Positions 26,873 through 31,480 of a stretch of DNA of 31,480 nt are shown one piece after another. The DNA comes from JBOHSA01 sp050732995 (GTDB lineage Bacteria > Gemmatimonadota > Gemmatimonadetes > Gemmatimonadales > GWC2-71-9): the NCBI GenBank assembly GCA_050732995.1, contig JBOHSA010000042.1:1-31480 (forward strand), in the 5' to 3' direction. The first letter of the stretch is position 1. The number at the start of each line of letters is the position of its first letter. A model generated the notes under the pieces. It searched no databases. It was not told where the DNA came from and was given only the letters and a program-made list of their open reading frames with translations. Position numbers and translations under genes: made by a program.

Positions 26873-26946
26873 TAGCGGCGGTCGGACTCGAACCGACGAC
26901 CCGCGGATTATGATTCCGCTGCTCTAACCAGCTGAGCTACGCCGCC
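26873..26946 (-). tRNA. tRNA with anticodon CAT, probably elongator tRNA-Met
   Basis: 74 nt on the minus strand: acceptor GGCGGCG pairs with CGCCGCT (one G-T pair) followed by discriminator A. The D-arm is GCTCAGCTGGTTAGAGC, the anticodon stem GCGGA/TCCGC with loop ATCATAA (anticodon CAT), and the T-arm GTCGG-TTCGAGT-CCGAC. CCA is not encoded. The sequence resembles elongator Met, but tRNA-Ile2, whose CAT is modified by TilS, cannot be excluded by eye. It marks the border between the accessory region and the housekeeping run. Confidence 0.9.
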
Positions 26947-27018
26947 ATAGGCGTGCGAATCCTAGCTGGAGCGAGATACCACTTCAAGACTGGGGAAGGA
27001 CGGGAAAGGTCCCACCCC

Positions 27019-27297
27019 TCACTGCTTCGGCACCAACCGATACAGAATCTCCCCGTCCTTGATCATCCCGAACTGCTCGCGCGCGGCGCGCTCCTGGGCC
27101 GCTGCACTGGTCTCGAGGTCACGCGCCACCCGGGCCAGCGAGTCCAGCTCCACCTCAAGCTCCTGCACCGCCCGCTGCTCCTCGGCGAGCTGGCCCCGGA
27201 GCGTCAGCCAGTCGAAGGTGCCGTACTCCCCGCCGAACACCGCCAGGGCCGCGAGGGCGAGGGCCGCCGCCAGGGCGGCGAGGCGCATCCGGCTCAC
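27019..27297 (-). CDS. Septum formation initiator, FtsB/DivIC family
   Basis: A 92-residue bitopic protein of the divisome. A short N-terminus is followed by one membrane helix ('LAALAAALALAALAVF', about 6-22). Then comes a coiled coil ('LRGQLAEEQRAVQELEVELDSLARVARDLE') and the conserved end 'AREQFGMIKDGEILYRLVPKQ', where the GMIK..E..Y box is typical of FtsB/DivIC. GTG 27297 overlaps the enolase stop as GTGA; an ATG at 27288 is the alternative start. Placement directly after eno is the common ftsB context in many bacteria. Confidence 0.88.
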   Translation of the reverse strand: MSRMRLAALAAALALAALAVFGGEYGTFDWLTLRGQLAEEQRAVQELEVELDSLARVARDLETSAAAQERAAREQFGMIKDGEILYRLVPKQ

Positions 27298-28574
27298 AGC
27301 CCGTACAAGTCCCGGCCGGGGTAATGCGCCACGTCGCCCAGCTCCTCGGCGATGCGCAGCAGCTGGTTGTACTTCGCGACCCGGTCGGTGCGCGAGGCGC
27401 TCCCGGTCTTGATCTGCCCCACGCCGGTCGCGACCGCGAGATCGGCGATGAACGTATCTTCCGTCTCGCCCGATCGGTGTGAGATCACGACCCCGTACGC
27501 GTTGGAGCGGGCCAGCTCGACGCACTGCATGGTCTCAGTGAGCGTGCCGATCTGGTTCACCTTGATGAGAATCGCGTTGGCGACCGAGTCCTCGATCCCC
27601 CGCGCCAGCCGGTCCACGTTGGTGCAGAAGAGATCGTCACCCACGAGCTGCACCCGGGGCGCCAGCGCCTCGGTCAGCTTCGCCCACCCGCCCCAATCGT
27701 CCTCGGCCAGGCCGTCCTCGATCGATACGATGGGGTAGCGGTCGATCCAGCTCTTGTACAGGGCGACCATCTCGTCCGCCGATTTCTTCCCGCCCCCACT
27801 CTTCTTGAAGACGTAGGTCGAGTCCTCGTACAGCTCCGAGGCCGCGACATCGAGCGCGATGGCCACGTCCTTCCCCGCCTCGAAGCCCGCGCCCTCGATC
27901 GCCGCCATGATCGCCTCGAGCGCCGCCTCGTCGTTCGGCAGATTGGGCGCGAAGCCCCCCTCGTCCCCCACGGCCGTGGAGAGACCCCGCTTGGCGAGCA
28001 CTTTCTTCAGCGAATGGAACACCTCGACGCCGATCCGCAGGCCATCGGGGAAATTGTCCGCGCCGATCGGCACGACCATGAACTCCTGGGCGTCCACCGT
28101 GTTCGAGGCGTGCGCGCCGCCGTTGAGGATGTTCATCATCGGCACCGGCAGCACGTGCGCGACGGGGCCGCCCAGATAGCGATACAACGGCAGGCTGGAG
28201 TCTTGGGCCGCCGCGCGCGCGGCCGCGAGCGAGACCGAGAGCACGGCGTTGGCCCCGAGGTGGCTCTTGTTCGGCGTCCCGTCTAGCTCGAGCATGGCGA
28301 AGTCCACGGCGATCTGGTCTTCGGCGGGCATCCCCTCGAGCCGGGGCCCGATCACCTCGTTCACGTTCTTCACCGCCTCGAGCACGCCCTTGCCGAGGAA
28401 CCGTTTCTGATCGCCGTCCCGCAGCTCGACCGCTTCGTGCTCGCCGGTCGACGCGCCGCTCGGCACGGCGGCGCGGCCCGCCGCGCCGCTCGCCAGCGTC
28501 ACGTCCGTCTCGATCGTCGGGTTCCCCCGGCTGTCGAGGATCTCGCGCGCGTGCACGGCGATGATCGTGCTCAT
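27294..28574 (-). CDS. eno: Enolase (phosphopyruvate hydratase)
   Basis: Cytosolic glycolytic enzyme interconverting 2-phosphoglycerate and phosphoenolpyruvate; 426 residues, full family length. It starts 'STIIAVHAREILDSRGNPT', with the mobile loop SGASTGEHEA at 39-48, a 'NGGAHASN' stretch, the metal-binding 'SIEDGLAEDDW' and 'LVGDDLFCTN', and 'KVNQIGTLTET' and 'ISHRSGETED', carrying the catalytic lysine and the substrate-binding segment. All are intact. It begins 12 nt after the plsC stop and overlaps divIC by 4 nt at its own stop, so it is probably co-transcribed with both. Confidence 0.98.
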   Translation of the reverse strand: MSTIIAVHAREILDSRGNPTIETDVTLASGAAGRAAVPSGASTGEHEAVELRDGDQKRFLGKGVLEAVKNVNEVIGPRLEGMPAEDQIAVDFAMLELDGTPNKSHLGANAVLSVSLAAARAAAQDSSLPLYRYLGGPVAHVLPVPMMNILNGGAHASNTVDAQEFMVVPIGADNFPDGLRIGVEVFHSLKKVLAKRGLSTAVGDEGGFAPNLPNDEAALEAIMAAIEGAGFEAGKDVAIALDVAASELYEDSTYVFKKSGGGKKSADEMVALYKSWIDRYPIVSIEDGLAEDDWGGWAKLTEALAPRVQLVGDDLFCTNVDRLARGIEDSVANAILIKVNQIGTLTETMQCVELARSNAYGVVISHRSGETEDTFIADLAVATGVGQIKTGSASRTDRVAKYNQLLRIAEELGDVAHYPGRDLYGL

Positions 28575-28586
28575 GGTCGCCCAACC

Positions 28587-29315
28587 CTAGCGGGGGACCG
28601 GCTCGGCGTCAACGCGCGCCTTGAGCGCGAGAATGGCCGCGCGCGTCCGGTCTCGCAGGCGCCCCCGGTCGTCGAGCGTCATCCCCTCGGTCGGGATCGG
28701 CTCCCCCACCCGGATGCGGATCGGGAGCCGGCGCAGGCGCCAGCGGCCCTTGGGCAGGATCTCGAAGGTGTTGTGCACGTACACCGGGACCAGCGGCACT
28801 CGCGCCGCGATCGCCAGCCCGAACGGCGCGTTCTTGAACGGCAACAGCTCCCCGGTGCGGCTGCGCGTCCCTTCGGGGAACACGAGGGCCGAAATGCCGC
28901 CGCGGATGGTCCGCGCCGCCCGGTCGTAGGCCTCGAACGCGCGCGCCTTGTTGAACCGGTCGATGCTCACGTGGCCCGCGGCGAGCATCGCCCGGCCGAA
29001 CACGGGGATCCGGGCGAGCTCTTGCTTGGCGACCATGCGGGTCGAGCCGGGGAGCATCAGTGATAGCGCCCAAATGTCGAACATGGACGAGTGGTTCGAG
29101 GCGTACACCACCGGCCCGTCCAGGGGAATGCGCTCGAGCCCGCGCACCTCCACCGGCGTGCCCGCGGCGCGGATGATCCAGCGGGACCAGTCTTGGGTCC
29201 CCCAGTCGTAGACCGCCCGGCGCTTCACGCCCAGCAACGCCGCCCCGATGGTCCCGACCGCATGGACGATGGTCGAGACCAGGAGCACGAGGTAGAACCA
29301 GCTGGTGCGGATCAT
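28587..29315 (-). CDS. plsC: 1-acyl-sn-glycerol-3-phosphate acyltransferase
   Basis: Membrane enzyme adding the second acyl chain to lysophosphatidic acid in phospholipid synthesis; 242 residues from ATG 29315. An N-terminal membrane helix (about 5-28) is followed by the acyltransferase block I NHSSMFD, with H75 and D80 forming the HX4D catalytic motif, and block III FPEGTRS at 146-152. A 'PLVPVYVHNT' strand completes the fold. The ATG overlaps the thiL stop (ATGA). A longer open frame upstream to 30458 is a GC-rich shadow of thiL. Substrate preference cannot be read from the sequence. Confidence 0.93.
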   Translation of the reverse strand: MIRTSWFYLVLLVSTIVHAVGTIGAALLGVKRRAVYDWGTQDWSRWIIRAAGTPVEVRGLERIPLDGPVVYASNHSSMFDIWALSLMLPGSTRMVAKQELARIPVFGRAMLAAGHVSIDRFNKARAFEAYDRAARTIRGGISALVFPEGTRSRTGELLPFKNAPFGLAIAARVPLVPVYVHNTFEILPKGRWRLRRLPIRIRVGEPIPTEGMTLDDRGRLRDRTRAAILALKARVDAEPVPR

Positions 29316-30286
29316 GGGGCGGCGAAGTGGTCGAACCCGGCGGGCGGCGCCACAGGCTGCCCGCGCTCGAGCAGCCGTAACCCTCTCCCGGTGGCGCATT
29401 CGCCCACCCGTGTCAGCGGCACGCCGAGCGCCTGGGTGAGCTCGCGGGCCTGCTGGTCGCCGAACGAGGGCGGCAGCGCGACGAGCAGCTCGTATTCCTC
29501 GCCGCTCGCGGTCGCGGGGAGCGGCGCCACGCCGGGCCAGCACGGCACGCGCTCGAGCGCGAGCTCGACTGCCACTTCGGAGGCCGCGGCCAGATGGCGG
29601 GCGTCGGCGGCGAGGCCGTCCGAGATATCGATCATCGCCGTGGCGCCGCGGGTGGCGAGCCACTGGCCCACGGCGAGGCGCGGCTCCGGCCGCGCGTAGC
29701 GGGCCCGCAACGCCGAGTCGAGCGGGGTCCCATACCGTAGCCGGGACAGCGCCAACCAAGCGGCGCCCAGCGTGCCGGTCACCCAGAGCCCGTCGCCCGA
29801 CCGCGCGCCGGCCCGCCGCACCGGACGGTCCGCCCGGCCCAGCACGCAGACGTCCACCAGGTATTTGTCCGAGCCGATCAAATCCCCGCCCAGCACCTTC
29901 GCCCCAACGCTCGCCGCCGCCGCCGCCACGCCGGCCATGATCTCGACCCCGGGATCCCCGCTTCCTGTTTCCCGCTTCCCGTCTCCCGGTAACCCCAGCG
30001 AGACGAGAGCCCCGATGGCCGTCGCCCCTTCGGCCGCGAGGTCGGACAGGGCGGCGGCCGCCGCGCGCCACCCGATCTCCTCGAAGGAGAACCAGTCGGT
30101 GCGGAAATGGACCCCTTCCAGGCTCGCGTCGATGCTCACGGCGAGCGTGGTGTCGCCGCACGGGATCAGCGCGCAGTCGTCGCCCAGATCTCGGCCCCGT
30201 CTCTCCGGCCCCAGTCGTTCGAAGATCGCCCGGAGCCGGTCGAACTCCCCCCCCCGCCCCCCCCCCGGGCCGAGCTCGAGCATCAC
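29312..30286 (-). CDS. thiL: Thiamine-monophosphate kinase
   Basis: ATP-dependent kinase making thiamine diphosphate, the last step of cofactor synthesis; 324 residues. Family motifs: 'GDDCALI' near 35, 'SIDASLEGVHF' near 51-61, 'ALSDLAAEGA' near 80, 'GGDLIGS' near 133 and 'MIDISDGLAADARHL' near 219. The start is GTG 30286 (overlapping the nnr stop as GTGA) or the ATG at 30283 directly behind it. Codons about 6-15 are a run of G9 and G10 separated by one C on the coding strand, giving GPGGGRGGE. This is not a conserved part of ThiL and is a slippage-prone tract right after the start. Confidence 0.93.
   Translation of the reverse strand: MMLELGPGGGRGGEFDRLRAIFERLGPERRGRDLGDDCALIPCGDTTLAVSIDASLEGVHFRTDWFSFEEIGWRAAAAALSDLAAEGATAIGALVSLGLPGDGKRETGSGDPGVEIMAGVAAAAASVGAKVLGGDLIGSDKYLVDVCVLGRADRPVRRAGARSGDGLWVTGTLGAAWLALSRLRYGTPLDSALRARYARPEPRLAVGQWLATRGATAMIDISDGLAADARHLAAASEVAVELALERVPCWPGVAPLPATASGEEYELLVALPPSFGDQQARELTQALGVPLTRVGECATGRGLRLLERGQPVAPPAGFDHFAAP
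30247..30266 (-). repeat. G9/G10 homopolymer pair at the start of thiL
   Basis: The plus strand shows C9 (30247-30255), a G, then C10 (30257-30266). On the coding strand this is G10-C-G9 in the first 15 codons of thiL. Such runs mutate by slippage and are also frequent sequencing-error sites. Confidence 0.8.
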
Positions 30287-31480
30287 GCCGTCTCCGGCGA
30301 CTCAAGGACCGTGAGGACGGGGGGGGGGAGGGGGGGGAGGGGGCTACCGGCAGGCCGCGCACCGCTCCACAGGCGCCAGATCTCCGGGAGCGCGGCGAGG
30401 ACGTCGGCGGGCCGGAGGCTGCGGGCGGTCCACTGGCGCGCCCCGAGCTCGGCGGCACGGCCCAGAGCGTGGGCCCCGAGCGCCGCCGCTTCGAGCGGCG
30501 CGGTACCGCGGGCGAGAAACGCCCCGATGAACCCGGCCAGGAGATCGCCGCTCCCGCCCGTGGCGAGCCCTGGATTCCCGCTCGCCACGACGTGGATCGG
30601 GCCGCGCAGATCGGCGATCACGGTGGGGACGCCCTTCAGGAGCACCGTGCCCCGGAGCTTCTGCGCCGCCTTGGCGACGGCCGCCCAGCGGTCGTTCGCC
30701 GCCGCGTCGGCCAGCTGATCGCCCGCCAGGGCGCGGAACTCGCCCAGGTGCGGAGTGAAGACGAGCGGCCGGTTCGCCCCCCCGCCGGTCTGGCCGTTGT
30801 ACAGGGCGAGCGCGTCGGCATCCAGCACGGTCGGCACGGGGCGACGCTGCAGCAGGGCGGCGAGGAACGCGGCCCGCGCGGGCTCGCGCGACAACCCGGG
30901 GCCCACGACCAGCGCGTCGGCCCACTCGAGCGCTTCCTGGACCGCCGGCTCCGGCTCTCCGTCGAGCGCCGATTCCACGGTCAGGACGTCGGGGAGGCTC
31001 GCGCGTGCGGCGGCGATCGTCTCGGCCGCGGCGACCAGTTTCACGAGCCCGGCGCCTGCGGCCAGTGCCGCCCGCGCGGCGTGCAGGGCCGCGCCCGTCA
31101 TCCCGTTCGCGCCCCCCACCACCGACACACGGCCCCGGTCGCCCTTGTGCATGGTGGACTGGAGTTTCGGGAGTCGCTGGCCCGCCCACGCGTCGGTCAC
31201 GAGCACGGGCCAGCCGGGATCGGGCGGCGGGAAGCCGATGTCCACGACCACGATCTTGCCGCACCACTCGCGGGCGAGGAGATGCCCGCGGCGCGGACCC
31301 CCGAAGGTCACGGTGAGCTGGGCGCGCAGCGGGCCGTGCGCCTCGCCGCTCGACAGGTCGAGACCGGTGGGGCCGTCGATCGCGACGAGGGGCGCCGCGT
31401 AGGCGGCGACGCGCTCCGCTAGGGCGAGCACCTCGCCCCGCGCCGGCCCCGCGGCGCCGGTGCCGAGCAGGGCGTCGACC
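30283..31480 (-). CDS. nnr: Bifunctional NAD(P)H-hydrate repair enzyme (5' part beyond window)
   Basis: Metabolite-repair enzyme: the N-terminal epimerase and C-terminal ADP/ATP-dependent dehydratase restore hydrated NAD(P)H. The frame is open through the window edge. The first visible residues 'VDALLGTG' and then 'AIDGPTGLDLSSGEAHG' and 'VTFGGPRRGHLL' belong to the end of the YjeF-N epimerase domain. The carbohydrate-kinase-like domain follows: 'KGDRGRVSVVGG', 'GAALHAARAALAAGAGLV', 'VLDADALAL', 'TPHLGEF' and the nucleotide-binding 'GGSGDLLAGFIGAFLA'. The C-terminus is an unusual Pro/Leu tail encoded by C-runs. It overlaps thiL by 4 nt. Confidence 0.93.
   Translation of the reverse strand, partial: VDALLGTGAAGPARGEVLALAERVAAYAAPLVAIDGPTGLDLSSGEAHGPLRAQLTVTFGGPRRGHLLAREWCGKIVVVDIGFPPPDPGWPVLVTDAWAGQRLPKLQSTMHKGDRGRVSVVGGANGMTGAALHAARAALAAGAGLVKLVAAAETIAAARASLPDVLTVESALDGEPEPAVQEALEWADALVVGPGLSREPARAAFLAALLQRRPVPTVLDADALALYNGQTGGGANRPLVFTPHLGEFRALAGDQLADAAANDRWAAVAKAAQKLRGTVLLKGVPTVIADLRGPIHVVASGNPGLATGGSGDLLAGFIGAFLARGTAPLEAAALGAHALGRAAELGARQWTARSLRPADVLAALPEIWRLWSGARPAGSPLPPLPPPVLTVLESPETA
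30319..30343 (+). repeat. G10-A-G8-A-G5 tract in the 3' end of nnr
   Basis: A nearly pure purine run of 25 nt on the plus strand (30319-30328, 30330-30337, 30339-30343). On the coding strand it gives the tail SPLPPLPPPV of the Nnr protein, about 15 codons before its stop and about 50 nt from the G-runs in thiL. Confidence 0.8.

Overview
This is a very GC-rich bacterial window. Its gene order (tilS-hpt-ftsH; nnr-thiL-plsC-eno-divIC), dense stop/start overlaps (ATGA, GTGA) and families (PEGA-domain kinase, FlgD-like Ig protein, giant Ig-repeat protein) fit a Gemmatimonadota-like Gram-negative soil or environmental organism. That assignment is inference from style; no rRNA or other marker is present.

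Layout. (1) Bases 1-3749, minus strand: the housekeeping operon tilS > hpt > ftsH, with ftsH cut by the window edge. (2) Bases 3758-4357, plus strand: a flavin-reductase-like gene starting 8 bp from tilS, head to head. (3) Bases 4543-20544, plus strand: a four-gene operon in which every gene overlaps the next by 4 nt. It encodes a 4185-residue secreted, probably lipid-anchored protein made of Ig-like repeats; a zinc-ribbon/degenerate Ser-Thr kinase/TM/PEGA protein; a signal-peptide protein with a FlgD-like Ig domain and C-terminal membrane helices; and a small probable outer-membrane beta-barrel. A convergent small lipoprotein follows. (4) Bases about 21.2-26.85 kb: an accessory region of lower GC. 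It holds a ParB-like protein, a protease remnant, attC-like integron recombination sites without an integrase, a cassette membrane/coiled-coil protein, an IS481-type transposase remnant, hicBA toxin-antitoxin, a truncated unknown gene, a decayed restriction-modification gene, a PIN/DUF4411 protein and a fragment resembling the N-terminal domain of abortive-infection proteins. It abuts a tRNA with anticodon CAT, a typical island boundary. (5) Bases 27019-31480, minus strand: the housekeeping run nnr > thiL > plsC > eno > divIC, with nnr cut by the window edge.

The most novel element is the 16-kb surface-protein operon. Its overlaps predict translationally coupled production of an exported giant adhesin-like lipoprotein together with an inner-membrane pseudokinase-like sensor, a periplasmic or membrane linker and an outer-membrane barrel. 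Two G10 tracts inside the giant gene are each followed within about 20 bases by stop codons in both wrong frames, so slippage would truncate the protein and perhaps silence the operon. This is a phase-variation hypothesis, not a demonstrated fact.

The accessory region reads as a graveyard of defence genes (restriction enzyme, toxin-antitoxin, PIN protein, Abi-like domain) assembled partly by cassette recombination and by IS and tRNA-associated insertion.
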